Shown here: piece by piece, positions 1 to 8,310 of the stretch
How positions within the stretch are numbered: position 1 is the stretch's first letter
Layout: each line of letters begins with the position of its first letter
Assembly (NCBI GenBank): GCA_964398355.1
Contig: CAYNMM010000124.1
Coordinates: 1-42,206, forward strand
Reading direction: 5' to 3'
DNA from: WFZT01 sp964398355
GTDB lineage: Bacteria; Hydrothermota; Hydrothermia; B15-G9; WFZT01
Length of the DNA stretch: 42,206 nucleotides
Notes under the pieces: generated by a model
What the model was told of the DNA's origin: nothing
Databases searched by the model: none
What the model saw: only the letters and a program-made list of their open reading frames with translations
Position numbers and translations under genes: made by a program

Positions 1-1320
1 AACGATCTTTTTGAAAAAGCAGAAACTCGAAAAGTTAAGGGAAAAATTGAGGGACTCATCTCGCCACACGCAGGATATCCATTTTCAGGTATTGTTGCAG
101 CGACTGGTTATAAAATTTTGAAAGGCAAGGATATAAGAACAGTAATAATTATAGGACCGAGTCATCAGATACCATTTACAGGAATGGCTGTTTTTGATAG
201 TGGAGCCTGGCTAACGCCACTTGGAGAAGTCAGGATAAATGAAAGACTTGCGAAGAAAATAGTGGATTCATCTCCAATCTTTATCTCGGACCCTGATGTG
301 CACTCGGGAGAGCATTCAATAGAGGTACAAATTCCATTCCTGCAATATGTATTGGATGATTTCGAAATTGTTCCAATAATGATGGGAATTCAAGATGAAT
401 CGACAGTGGTTACCGCCAGTAAGGCACTGTCAGATGTTTTGAGAGAGGAAGAGAATTTCATTGTTATAGCAAGCTCGGATCTTTATCATGGATATTCGAT
501 CGAGGAATGTGAGAAATATGATGCATATACAGTTGGGTTAATATTGAATGGCGATGAGAGGGAGATTATAAGGGAAGCAAATGCTGGGAGAGCTATGGCC
601 TGCGGTGCAGGTCCGATAGCAGCAGTTATTGGAACTCTTAGTAAAATCTCTTCAGTCAATATCCAGCTTCTTGCGTACACAAATTCAGCCAGAGTCACCG
701 GGTCTGTCGGTGGCTATGTGGTAGGATATGCTTCAATAGCAATAACTGAGCATCAAGAAGAGAACGAGTATTTAACAAGGGAAGAAAAGGAGTATTTGAT
801 CCAAATAGCAAAAGAGGCGGTTTACAATGCAATACGTGGTAAGAGCTATACCCCACCTCCACCTCCCACTGAGAAACTTGCAAGGCCATCGGGAGTATTT
901 GTAACACTGAAAATTAATGGAATGTTACGTGGTTGCATTGGATACGTATTGCCTGTAAAACCGCTATATATTGCCACAGCCCAGGTAGCTGCTGATGCAG
1001 CTACCAATGATCCTCGATTCCCCTCAGTGTCTGTTCAGGAGTTCGATGATCTTGAATTTGAAATTTCAGTTTTAACACCTCTGGAAAAGGTTGAAGATAT
1101 TAATGAAATCGAAGTTGGTAAACACGGTCTGTTGATCAGGTCGGGTTATTATCAAGGTGTTTTACTCCCTCAAGTACCTGTGGAGTATGGCTGGGATAGA
1201 TACGAATTCCTTGATAATACATGTCTCAAAGCAGGTCTATCACGTGGATGCTGGAAGGAGCCGGGTATTGAGATTTACAAATTTAGCGCTTATATTTTCA
1301 CAGATAAAGATTTACAATAG
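1..1320 (+). CDS. AmmeMemoRadiSam proteins B and A fused (MEMO1-like + AMMECR1), 5' partial
   Basis: The reading frame is open from base 1, so the true start lies upstream. The N-terminal half is a MEMO1-like domain: SPHAGYPFSG appears just inside the window, followed by GPSHQIPFTG, the His-rich stretch DVHSGEHSIEVQIPF and SSDLYHGY. These are the histidine-bearing motifs of the family, which is related to LigB-type dioxygenases. The C-terminal half is an AMMECR1 domain, shown by LRGCIGYV, DPRFPSV and LLPQVPVEYGWDRYEFL. In prokaryotes these two domains commonly sit next to a radical-SAM enzyme (the AmmeMemoRadiSam system), whose chemistry remains unsettled. The radical-SAM partner is not in the window and could lie upstream. 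The stop codon TAG shares its last base with the first base of the following tRNA. Family assignment is firm; function is not known. Confidence 0.93.
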   Translation, partial: NDLFEKAETRKVKGKIEGLISPHAGYPFSGIVAATGYKILKGKDIRTVIIIGPSHQIPFTGMAVFDSGAWLTPLGEVRINERLAKKIVDSSPIFISDPDVHSGEHSIEVQIPFLQYVLDDFEIVPIMMGIQDESTVVTASKALSDVLREEENFIVIASSDLYHGYSIEECEKYDAYTVGLILNGDEREIIREANAGRAMACGAGPIAAVIGTLSKISSVNIQLLAYTNSARVTGSVGGYVVGYASIAITEHQEENEYLTREEKEYLIQIAKEAVYNAIRGKSYTPPPPPTEKLARPSGVFVTLKINGMLRGCIGYVLPVKPLYIATAQVAADAATNDPRFPSVSVQEFDDLEFEISVLTPLEKVEDINEIEVGKHGLLIRSGYYQGVLLPQVPVEYGWDRYEFLDNTCLKAGLSRGCWKEPGIEIYKFSAYIFTDKDLQ

Positions 1321-1393
1321 CGCCCGTAGCTCAAGAGGAAAGAGCGTGAGATTCCGGATCTCAAGGTTGGGGGTTCGAGTCCCCCCGGGCGCT
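1320..1393 (+). tRNA. tRNA-Arg, anticodon CCG (reads CGG)
   Basis: A full cloverleaf can be folded by hand. The acceptor stem pairs GCGCCCG (1320-1326) with CGGGCGC (1386-1392). The D stem is GCTC/GAGC (1329-1332 with 1342-1345), and the anticodon stem is TGAGA/TCTCA around loop TTCCGGA, with anticodon CCG at 1354-1356. The variable loop is AGGTT, and the T stem GGGGG/CCCCC encloses TTCGAGT. The acceptor and D-stem sequence matches the usual bacterial tRNA-Arg(CCG) pattern. The discriminator base would be T (1393), which is unusual for arginine tRNAs (A or G are typical). CCA is not encoded (TCA follows). The first base is the last base of the upstream stop codon, so the tRNA is probably cut from a transcript shared with that gene. 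Confidence 0.96.
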
Positions 1394-1403
1394 CATTTTT
1401 GAT

Positions 1404-1838
1404 ATGAAAGAATACGAAATTTTCAAGGAAATCTCTCATAGACAGAACAAAAAGATTACAAAACAAAGAAGTATTATCGTAAAAAAAATCTTCTCACTCC
1501 ACAAACATTTCTCTGCTGACGAACTTTTCAAAATGTTGAAAAAAGAATACTCTGGTATTTCAAGGGCAACTGTCTATAGAACGCTTAAAGTTCTCGTTGA
1601 GATGGGATTCGTAGAAGAGAGGGAATTTGGTAGAGGAAAGAAATACTACGAACACATAATCGGACATGATACACACTCGCATTTTGTTTGCGTTCGCTGC
1701 GGGAAAATAATTGAGTTTAAAAGTAAAAACATTGAACAGGAAATTTATAAAATTGCCGATGAAATCGGATTTGAAGTTGATAAAATCTCAACCATAGTCT
1801 ATGGATTGTGCAAACAATGTAGAAATCAGGGAGGTTGA
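1404..1838 (+). CDS. Fur/PerR-family metal-dependent repressor
   Basis: 144 residues, the usual length for the Fur family. The N-terminal winged helix contains the hallmark SRATVYRTLKVLVEMGFVEE (recognition helix and wing). The dimerisation domain carries the metal-site stretch GHDTHSHFVCVRCGKI and a C-terminal CKQC, which together give the two CxxC pairs of the structural zinc site. A sensory Fe/Mn/Zn site is expected from the His cluster. Whether it is Fur, PerR or Zur cannot be told from sequence alone; the HDTHSHF pattern and short C-terminus are PerR-like. The start ATG follows the tRNA by 10 bases and the HD-domain gene starts 1 base after its stop, so tRNA, fur and the HD gene probably share a transcript. 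Confidence 0.93.
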   Translation: MKEYEIFKEISHRQNKKITKQRSIIVKKIFSLHKHFSADELFKMLKKEYSGISRATVYRTLKVLVEMGFVEEREFGRGKKYYEHIIGHDTHSHFVCVRCGKIIEFKSKNIEQEIYKIADEIGFEVDKISTIVYGLCKQCRNQGG

Positions 1839-1839
1839 C

Positions 1840-2388
1840 ATGACAAGAGATGAAGCAATTAAACTTGTGAGAAAATATGTTAAGAAAGAAAATCTTGTGA
1901 AGCACATGCTCGCAGCAGGAGCCTGTATGAGAGAATTTGCGGAGAAGTTCGGCGAAGATCCAGACAGGTGGGAAATCGCTGGAATCCTGCATGATCTGGA
2001 TTATGAAGAAACATATGATAAACCTGACCTACATGCTATAAGAACTGTTGAAATGCTAAAGAGCATGGGATTTGACGACGAAGAAATTTTGAACGCAATT
2101 CTTGCTCACGCCTGGAAAAAAGATCGAGAAACACTCATGGAAAAAGTTCTTTACGCTGTTGATCCAACTACAGGCTTTATTGTAGCATGTGCCCTGATGC
2201 ATCCTTCAAAGTCCCTTCAAGGATTATCATTGAAGTTTATGAAAAAAAGATTTAAAGAAAAAAGATTCGCTGCCGGAGCCGATAGAAACCAGATTCGTAC
2301 CTGTGAAGAGTTTGGCCTCTCTCTGGATGAGTTCCTTGAAACCTGTCTTGAGGGTATGAAAAAAATCAGTAATGAACTTGGTTTGTGA
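1840..2388 (+). CDS. HD-domain (HDIG-type) phosphohydrolase-like protein
   Basis: 182 residues from the ATG at 1840. That start was chosen because GGGAGG lies just upstream inside the end of the Fur gene; an in-frame ATG at 1801 has no such support. The HD signature is clear: an early His in VKHMLAAGACMREFA, then WEIAGILHDLDYEET with the metal-binding HD pair, and a later His in AILAHAW. This pattern belongs to the stand-alone HDIG subfamily of metal-dependent phosphohydrolases. The substrate is unknown. It could act on a nucleotide or small phosphate ester, but there is no linked nucleotide-cyclase or GTPase gene to suggest which. Cytoplasmic; no signal peptide or membrane segment. Confidence 0.85.
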   Translation: MTRDEAIKLVRKYVKKENLVKHMLAAGACMREFAEKFGEDPDRWEIAGILHDLDYEETYDKPDLHAIRTVEMLKSMGFDDEEILNAILAHAWKKDRETLMEKVLYAVDPTTGFIVACALMHPSKSLQGLSLKFMKKRFKEKRFAAGADRNQIRTCEEFGLSLDEFLETCLEGMKKISNELGL

Positions 2389-3926
2389 TGCTAAATTTTC
2401 TCCTAATTATATTTATTTCTTTCAATATCTCCAATTACGTAAAGGAATTTTACGAGAATCCCTCGAGCAAAAACCGGGTCTTTAATACGATTGTATCTTA
2501 CTACAAATCTCGAGGAAATTATAAAGAGATCCTTGACATTACCGAATTTGGATTAAAGAGACATCCTGATGATTGGAAACTCGCCAGATACTATTGTGAA
2601 GCGCTCATAAGGATGGGAGAGAGAGATTCAGCATTTGCCTTTGCCAGAAATTACTTCAAGAAAAAACGACCTGTTCCGGCGTATCGGGCCTTTTATAATC
2701 TCTTTTACTTCAATGGTAAAAAAAATCTCGCTCTGGACATTTTAAGGTCGGGAAGGAAAGTTTATCACAGTGATTCTCTTTTTGCCCGTGAGTTTTATTA
2801 TGACAATCTCTGGAATAAAAATTTCCAGAATGCTTTCCATGAACTCTTAAATTTTTATCTCGCCACAAGGTCTTTGACTCTATTAAGACAAGAATTTGGA
2901 AGAATAGAAAAATTCCTCGATGAAAAAAACATTAAAAACATTGTCTCTGAATGGATAAGAAAACATCCAGATCATAGAGAAGTCAGAATTATCCTTGCTG
3001 ATTATTACATGAGACACAAGAGACCTGATATGATGATGCGTGAATTAAGACTGTCAGGTTATAACAATAATCTAACAGAGTTTGCACGATATATGATTTC
3101 AATCGGTAAATATGCGTCTGCTGATTCTTTGCTTAATATGGAAAAGAAAAGAAATGGGAAGTGGTTTTTCTTAAAAGGTATAATTCTTGCAAAGCTTGGT
3201 AAATTTAAAAAGTCAAAGTATTACTTAATAAAGGCATACAAGACTTACAGAATAAGCGAGGCTGGAGATTCCCTCGTTTCAATATGCTTTTTTAAACTGA
3301 AAGACTATGATACAGTTATTAAATATTCTTCCCCGACCAACAAAGAATATAGATTCAGGGCACTGCTTGCGCTTTCAAGAGACAGCGAGTTTCTTACCGA
3401 GGTTAAAAGAGATAAATCAGACAAAGGCCTTTATTTCGCCGGATATTACTTTTTTATAATAGGAAAGCCTGATAGTGCAAGAATGTATTGGAATAGGCTT
3501 GTCAAAAATTTCCCGGAAAGTCCTCTTTTATTTAAAGTATTTTTCTATCGTGAACTCCAAGACGTTTTCGGAAATAATAAAGAGATGAGTATACTAAGGC
3601 GGATTGATAGTCTGTTGTTGAGAAATATGATAGATGAGGCCAGGGCCTTGATCTCTGAAAACATCGAAAATGATACACTGGGACTGGTAAGATTTGAGTT
3701 TGCCAGGATGCTTTTACTTAAAGGAAACTACAATGATGCATTTGCGGAGTTCAAAAGAATTGGAGATTTAACACATAACTTTTTATCACCGTATTCTTAC
3801 TATCAAGCGTATCTCATTGCCAGAAAGAAATTAAATGATGCTGATCTTGCAAAATCAGTTGCAGAAAAAGTCATTGACAAATATCCTGAATCTCCTTATG
3901 CTGCAGCTATGAGATCATTACTATAG
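2388..3926 (+). CDS. Probable exported TPR-repeat protein
   Basis: 512 residues from ATG 2388, whose A is the last base of the preceding TGA stop, so translation is probably coupled; a GTG at 2385 is the alternative start. A hydrophobic N-terminus (LNFLLIIFISFNIS) could be a signal sequence, although it lacks the usual basic n-region. The rest is helical, with recurring TPR-like units of about 34 residues: ALIRMGERDSAFAFARNYFK, GIILAKLGKFKKSKYYLIKA and LLLKGNYNDAFAEFKRIGDL. No catalytic domain is seen. A role as a scaffold or cell-envelope assembly protein is possible, but nothing in the neighbourhood fixes it. Other alpha-solenoid families cannot be excluded. Confidence 0.8.
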   Translation: MLNFLLIIFISFNISNYVKEFYENPSSKNRVFNTIVSYYKSRGNYKEILDITEFGLKRHPDDWKLARYYCEALIRMGERDSAFAFARNYFKKKRPVPAYRAFYNLFYFNGKKNLALDILRSGRKVYHSDSLFAREFYYDNLWNKNFQNAFHELLNFYLATRSLTLLRQEFGRIEKFLDEKNIKNIVSEWIRKHPDHREVRIILADYYMRHKRPDMMMRELRLSGYNNNLTEFARYMISIGKYASADSLLNMEKKRNGKWFFLKGIILAKLGKFKKSKYYLIKAYKTYRISEAGDSLVSICFFKLKDYDTVIKYSSPTNKEYRFRALLALSRDSEFLTEVKRDKSDKGLYFAGYYFFIIGKPDSARMYWNRLVKNFPESPLLFKVFFYRELQDVFGNNKEMSILRRIDSLLLRNMIDEARALISENIENDTLGLVRFEFARMLLLKGNYNDAFAEFKRIGDLTHNFLSPYSYYQAYLIARKKLNDADLAKSVAEKVIDKYPESPYAAAMRSLL

Positions 3927-3939
3927 TAAAATTTGACTA

Positions 3940-3968
3940 TAGAAATATGGTTAAATTTGGTTTATAAA
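3940..3968 (+). promoter_or_regulatory. Candidate promoter of the histidine-kinase gene, near-leaderless
   Basis: TATAAA at 3963-3968 lies 8 bases before the ATG at 3977, and a weak -35 (TAGAAA, 3940-3945) sits 17 bases upstream of it. Transcription would start at or next to the start codon. A short AGGA lies immediately before the ATG, so this case is less clear than the others in the window. Confidence 0.4.
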
Positions 3969-3976
3969 TAGGAACG

Positions 3977-5377
3977 ATGGAGGCAAAAATCAGGAGGTTA
4001 TTTATACTTGGTTTATCTATTCCGATATTAACCCTTATTGTGCTCGAGATCTTAAGATTTCACTTGAGAAATAAATTTTCCTCCCCGTATTACGAGAGTA
4101 CTCTTGTTATACTTATATTCTCGTTGACATCCAGTATTTTTGCGTATTTCCTATATCAGGAATTTAAAAAGCTTGTTGCCCAGATCAGTTTACACAAAAG
4201 ACATCAGAAGATGCTTTTAAAATCTGGTGATATTCAGAAAATTAAGGAGTCTCTTGGTGAATACGTTCATGAAGTAATTGCCAATGCAAGTCGATATCTT
4301 TGCGCAGATTATGGTGAGATTTTAATTAAGGAAGATGGCAAAATCAAAGTTTATTACTATGGAATTGATGTTAACAATTGCAGTGTTAAAAAAATTCCAA
4401 CTCTTCAAGGCATAAAAGGGAAGATTTTGAGAACCGGTAAGCCTGTAAGAATTTCGTCGAGGAAAGAGGATCCAGATTCTGTGAAATTGCCAGAGGGTCA
4501 TCCTCCTCTGGGGCCACTTCTTGGTGTCCCGATATTTTCTGGAGACGGTGAAGCGATTGCTCATATATTACTTGCAAGGAAACCCGGAAAAAAGCCATTT
4601 ACTGAAGAAGATCAGGAAACCCTAACGATTCTTGCAAGAGAAATTGCGTACGGCCTTGAGAGATTCAAAATTTACCGTGAGATTATAGAACTTTCTGCTC
4701 TTAGAGAACGTGATCGTATTGCAAGAGATCTGCATGATGGACTTGCTCAAACACTGGCATTTATCAATATAAAGGCCGCCAGTATTAAGGAACAATTTCG
4801 TTCCGGAAATACACAAAAAGTTGAAAAATGCCTTGATGAGCTGAGAGATGCTGTCAAACAAGCCTATGGTGAAATAAGAAGAGCAATATTCGATCTGAAA
4901 ATTACGGACATTCCTGAAGAGGATCTAAAAACTTATATCGAGCAGTTTGTTAAAGAATTTGGTATCCAGAATAACATAAAGACGTTTGTCCAGCTTGATG
5001 GAATAAACGAGTTGAAATTACCACTTGCTTCTCAGGTCCACGTGATCAGAATTATACAGGAGTGTTTAAGCAATATTCAAAAACACGCAGAGGCCACGAA
5101 AGTTTGGGTACTTTTTGAACATTACGATGGTAAAAGCTTATTGAAGGTTGTTGATAACGGAAAGGGTTTTGAAGTTAATAATTATTCAAGGATAAACGGG
5201 AAACTTCACTTTGGAATTCAAATGATGAAAGAGAGGGCTCTTGGGATAGGTGGGGTGTTAAAAATTAATTCTATCCCGGGTCAAGGCACAGAGGTTATCC
5301 TTGAATTTCCCGGGGTTAAGATAGAAAATCAGGTGGCAATGATGTCCGATGGACAAAATAAGAGTTTTGCTCGTTGA
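3977..5377 (+). CDS. NarX/DesK-type sensor histidine kinase with GAF domain
   Basis: 466 residues. Two N-terminal membrane helices (about residues 8-28 and 42-62) flank a very short outer loop, so an external ligand domain is absent. A GAF domain occupies roughly residues 85-225 and is the likely sensor. Then comes the HisKA_3 dimerisation helix with ERDRIARDLHDGLAQTL (phospho-acceptor His in LHDG), and a HATPase domain with N-box IIQECLSNIQKHAEA, VVDNGKGF and GTEVILEF. The gene end overlaps the start of the response regulator by 29 bases, so they form a cognate pair. The pair directly precedes the octaheme cytochrome gene, which suggests it controls nitrogen-oxide or redox respiration. That link is inference from position. 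Confidence 0.93.
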   Translation: MEAKIRRLFILGLSIPILTLIVLEILRFHLRNKFSSPYYESTLVILIFSLTSSIFAYFLYQEFKKLVAQISLHKRHQKMLLKSGDIQKIKESLGEYVHEVIANASRYLCADYGEILIKEDGKIKVYYYGIDVNNCSVKKIPTLQGIKGKILRTGKPVRISSRKEDPDSVKLPEGHPPLGPLLGVPIFSGDGEAIAHILLARKPGKKPFTEEDQETLTILAREIAYGLERFKIYREIIELSALRERDRIARDLHDGLAQTLAFINIKAASIKEQFRSGNTQKVEKCLDELRDAVKQAYGEIRRAIFDLKITDIPEEDLKTYIEQFVKEFGIQNNIKTFVQLDGINELKLPLASQVHVIRIIQECLSNIQKHAEATKVWVLFEHYDGKSLLKVVDNGKGFEVNNYSRINGKLHFGIQMMKERALGIGGVLKINSIPGQGTEVILEFPGVKIENQVAMMSDGQNKSFAR

Positions 5378-6020
5378 TGATCATACTCTATTCAGGAAGG
5401 GGTTGGCATCACTTCTCCAGACCCAGGAGGATATAGAAGTTGTTGGTGAAGCGAGAAACGGGAAAGAAGCGCTTGAAAAAGCCAGGTCACTCATGCCGGA
5501 TCTTATACTTATGGATATATACATGCCCGAGTGTGATGGTCTTGAAGCAACCAAAATGATTAAAAGTGAAATGCCCTATGTTAAAATCGTTATCTTAACC
5601 GTCTCTGATAGTGACCAGTCCCTCTTTGAGGCAATTAAATGTGGGGCTCAGGGATATTTACTGAAAGATCTTGAACCTTTCGATCTTTTTAATATGATTA
5701 GAAGTGTATTTCGAGGAGAAGCGCCAATATCCAGTCAATTGGCCGCCCGAATTTTAAATGAATTCGTTGTGAAGAATGCAGGTGGTAAAAAGGCTCCTGA
5801 GCAGATCCTTACTGCACGTGAAAAAGAGGTACTTACCCTGATCGCAGATGGAGCATCAAATAAAGAGATAGCTTATAAATTAAAGATTTCAGAGAATACA
5901 GTTAAAAATCATCTGAGGAATATTATGGAAAAACTCCACCTGCAGAATAGGGTGCAGCTGGCCGTTTTTGCTATAAAGAAAGGGATAGTTAAGGACAAGA
6001 CGGAATTTAGGGGAACATAA
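5349..6020 (+). CDS. NarL/LuxR-type response regulator
   Basis: 223 residues. The receiver domain (about 1-120) has acidic pocket residues in LLVDDHTLFRKGL, the phospho-acceptor Asp in DLILMDIYMP, Thr in VILTVSD and Lys in GYLLKDLEP. The C-terminal LuxR-type helix-turn-helix is LTAREKEVLTLIADGASNKE followed by SENTVKNHLRNIMEKL. It is the partner of the overlapping kinase. The octaheme cytochrome begins 88 bases after its stop. I looked for NarL-like heptamer boxes (TACYNMT) in that gap and found no convincing pair, so the target site is unknown. Confidence 0.95.
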   Translation: MDKIRVLLVDDHTLFRKGLASLLQTQEDIEVVGEARNGKEALEKARSLMPDLILMDIYMPECDGLEATKMIKSEMPYVKIVILTVSDSDQSLFEAIKCGAQGYLLKDLEPFDLFNMIRSVFRGEAPISSQLAARILNEFVVKNAGGKKAPEQILTAREKEVLTLIADGASNKEIAYKLKISENTVKNHLRNIMEKLHLQNRVQLAVFAIKKGIVKDKTEFRGT

Positions 6021-6108
6021 TAGTACTTTTTAACTATATCCAACCCCACTAATTTAGCATAGACACACCAGAAAAGTGTTGATAAAATAAGGCAAAAGGA
6101 GGTGAAAT

Positions 6109-7401
6109 ATGTATAAAAATAAATTTGTTATGATATCCATCGGCCTGCTACTCGCCTTTGCCCTCCATGCGGAAATTGTTATTGGAGAAGCCTCCAAAAA
6201 ATGTTATGATTGCCATAAGAAAGAGACACCGGAAGTAGTCAGGCAGTGGTCAATGGGAGCTCATGCGCAAGAAGGCGTTGGATGCATGGACTGTCACAAT
6301 CCTAAACTCTACAAAAAGACAATAATCAGCGACAAATGTCAATCCAGTACGCCCGTTTCAGCAATTGTAACCCCTGCTGCTTGCTCCAACTGTCACTCCA
6401 AAGAAGTGATGGAATATGAGCATACGAAACATGCTAATACCCTCCAGTTTGTTGTGAATATTCTGAAAGACCCCTGGTTAGTTAAAGGAGCAAATTCAAC
6501 CCCTGAACGTGCTACTGGTTGCTATATGTGCCATGGTTCAATCATCAAAGATAAGCTTGATTGGGTAAATTATCCTAATAACGGAGTTGGTAGAATCAAC
6601 CCTGATGGTACAAGGGGAACCTGTACTTCATGCCACAATAAACACATTTTCTCGGTCAAAGAGGCAAGGAATCCATCTACCTGTGGTAGGTGTCACCTTG
6701 GCCCTGACCATCCTCAGCTCGAAATATGGGAAGAGTCCTATCATGGGAAAATGTGGCTTGCTGGCTATAAAAAGGATGCTCCAACGTGCGCCACATGCCA
6801 CATGGATGCAGTTAAAGATCCAAAGACCGGTCAGGTTGTACTTGAGTCCACCCATGACGTGGGAGAGAGAATATGGCTTGAGTTGAAACCACCCAAGTCA
6901 ACGACCTGGAAAGATCCTGTTTACTGGAAACCACAGAGTGAAACAGTTAGAGCTCAGCACAGAGAAAATATGAGAAAAGTCTGTCTCCAGTGCCACACGG
7001 AAAGACATGTTGATTATTACTTCACAAGAATTGAGAAACAGGTTGAGGATTATAATAAGAACTACTTTGCACCAGCCAAGAAAATGCTTGTAACACTAAA
7101 GAAGAAGGGACTGCTCACACCAAGACCATATGATGAAGAGTTTGAATGGGACTTCTGGCTCCTCTGGCATCATGAAGGTAGACGTATGAGGATGGGTGCT
7201 GCCATGATGGGGCCTGATTATGCATGGTGGCATGGTGCTCATGAAGTAAAACAAAGATTTATGAAGCTCAAGAGAGACTATGATCACTTGATCAAACTCG
7301 GGCATCCAGATCCTCACAAGTACATTCCTGGTGCAACTTATAGCTGTGGTGGAAAGAACCTTGTCCCAGGTGAAGACGTTCCAGATCTAAGGAAAAAGTA
7401 A
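6109..7401 (+). CDS. Octaheme cytochrome c of the hydroxylamine oxidoreductase (HAO) superfamily
   Basis: 430 residues with a signal peptide (residues 1 to about 21, ending ALHA), so periplasmic. There are exactly eight CxxCH heme sites, at Cys32, 59, 92, 138, 172, 192, 227 and 292. The long heme-free helical C-terminus and the motifs CQSSTPVSAIVTPAACSNCH and MMGPDYAWWHG are of HAO type rather than NrfA or tetrathionate-reductase type. HAO-family enzymes oxidise hydroxylamine or hydrazine, or work reductively on nitrite, NO or hydroxylamine. Tyr371 in the DYxxWHG motif lies where the tyrosine cross-linking heme P460 is expected; whether it is the cross-linking residue needs alignment. No NapC/NrfH-type quinol dehydrogenase is adjacent. 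Start: strong AGGAGGTG, 5 bases before ATG. It follows a NarX/NarL-like pair and ends in a strong terminator. Confidence 0.92.
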   Translation: MYKNKFVMISIGLLLAFALHAEIVIGEASKKCYDCHKKETPEVVRQWSMGAHAQEGVGCMDCHNPKLYKKTIISDKCQSSTPVSAIVTPAACSNCHSKEVMEYEHTKHANTLQFVVNILKDPWLVKGANSTPERATGCYMCHGSIIKDKLDWVNYPNNGVGRINPDGTRGTCTSCHNKHIFSVKEARNPSTCGRCHLGPDHPQLEIWEESYHGKMWLAGYKKDAPTCATCHMDAVKDPKTGQVVLESTHDVGERIWLELKPPKSTTWKDPVYWKPQSETVRAQHRENMRKVCLQCHTERHVDYYFTRIEKQVEDYNKNYFAPAKKMLVTLKKKGLLTPRPYDEEFEWDFWLLWHHEGRRMRMGAAMMGPDYAWWHGAHEVKQRFMKLKRDYDHLIKLGHPDPHKYIPGATYSCGGKNLVPGEDVPDLRKK

Positions 7402-7431
7402 ACTTTAAGATTGGTTGGATGGAAAGGGGTT

Positions 7432-7466
7432 TCGGGGGCGGCCGTAGGCCGCCCCCGATTTTTTTT
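7432..7466 (+). terminator. Rho-independent terminator of the octaheme cytochrome gene
   Basis: A perfect 12-bp stem (TCGGGGGCGGCC, 7432-7443, with 7447-7458) closes a GTA triloop and is followed directly by eight T residues. It lies 30 bases after the stop codon. Confidence 0.95.
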
Positions 7467-7564
7467 CTTCAAATTTTTTAAAAATTCTATCTTGATTTAC
7501 TTCGAACCATCCCCTTTCTTTTTCAGATTGTTACGCTCGAACCTTCCCAATATGATCTATGATA

Positions 7565-7740
7565 GTGTTTGAAAATATGTTACTGGTAACCATTTCCCTC
7601 TTTTATTTTGTGAAAAAAACTTTCTTTATTTTCCACTTCTGCCTGCGAGAAGATTCAAATACAACCTCTCCTTCCACGAAGTAGGAATGGATTATATCCG
7701 ACCCCCCGCATGCGGGAGGTCCGGATTGAGGAACGGACAT
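7565..7740 (+). repeat. Dispersed degenerate repeat, copy A block 1
   Basis: Aligns over about 120 bases with 37893-38010. Shared words include TGTTTGAAAATAT, TTTCTTTATTT and CGAGAAGAT followed by TACAAC. The stretch CCTTCCAC-gaa-GTAGGAATGG corresponds to the perfect hairpin CCCTCCCAC-ttt-GTGGGAGGG in the copy at 37995-38015, so the arms keep pairing while their sequence differs. Confidence 0.75.
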
Positions 7741-7899
7741 TAGCCATGAAAATTTAAAAATGACTTCAAAACGTTTATATATTGAGTGCAAAGGTATTAC
7801 ACAAATTTTTGTCCTCAGACTACAGATATGAATAAAACAAAGAGAGGTTGTCCTCAGGGTTAAAAGTAGTATCCATTTTTCCCTAATTTATTTTGCGTG

Positions 7900-8080
7900 A
7901 TACTTCATCCACAATTTCTCCTTCCGATTTGCGGGAGTGGATAAGGGGAAAGGCGAGAGTATATCCACTTCTAAATCCTTCCCCACAATGCGAAACATTG
8001 AGGGGAAGGTTATTTTGTCCATTTCATTCAGGGTACGGAAATGTACAGGGATTAAATATTTATACATCATTCTGAAGAAC
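7900..8080 (+). repeat. Dispersed degenerate repeat, copy A block 2
   Basis: Matches 38030-38130, for example GGGAAAGRCGRRAGT, then CCCAYAATGC-type sequence. The stem at 7977-8009 (CCTTCCCC with GGGGAAGG around CAATGcgaaaCATTG) corresponds to the stem at about 38093-38120 of the other copy. Confidence 0.7.
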
Positions 8081-8116
8081 TTGGGTAATTTTAGGATTAA
8101 GGGGAGAGCGGCAAGA

Positions 8117-8310
8117 GTACCCATTATTTTTCCTATCAAATCTGCTCTTTTTCTCCTTCCTCGGTATTCCTCCACAAATCAAAGCTCTGAGGGGAAAGAG
8201 ATTTGAGAAACATCCTTCCTCTCAGTGCTTAATGCATTGTGAGAGAGGAGGTTAAAAAATTATATTCCACATTTTCCCCAAAAACATTTTTCGAGCAGAC
8301 TTGATATTAT
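8117..8310 (+). repeat. Dispersed degenerate repeat, copy A block 3
   Basis: Aligns along most of its length with 31645-31810. Shared words are AAATCTGCTCTTT, CCTCCACA, GAGATTTGAGAA and a conserved tail AAAGAATTA/AAAAATTA. An internal hairpin at 8218-8249 pairs CTCTCA with TGAGAG. Confidence 0.75.

Noticed and set aside
1157..1402. Open frame spanning the end of the AMMECR1 gene and the tRNA
   Set aside because: It is a shadow of the AMMECR1 frame and runs through the tRNA.
6021..6108. NarL-type heptamer sites before the octaheme gene
   Set aside because: Only a single partial match to TACYNMT; no pair in inverted orientation.
7888..8175. Open frames in the repeat copies (also 7893-8075, 31452-31652, 38007-38195) whose translations look alike, for example LREWIRGKARV and LLEWMKGKTEV
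   Set aside because: The likeness comes from shared nucleotide sequence. Differences between copies A and C are spread evenly over codon positions, and copy B appears to differ by a frame-breaking indel. No ribosome-binding sites are present.
7600..8300. CRISPR array
   Set aside because: Repeats are long, diverged and irregularly spaced; there are no uniform spacers and no cas genes in the window.
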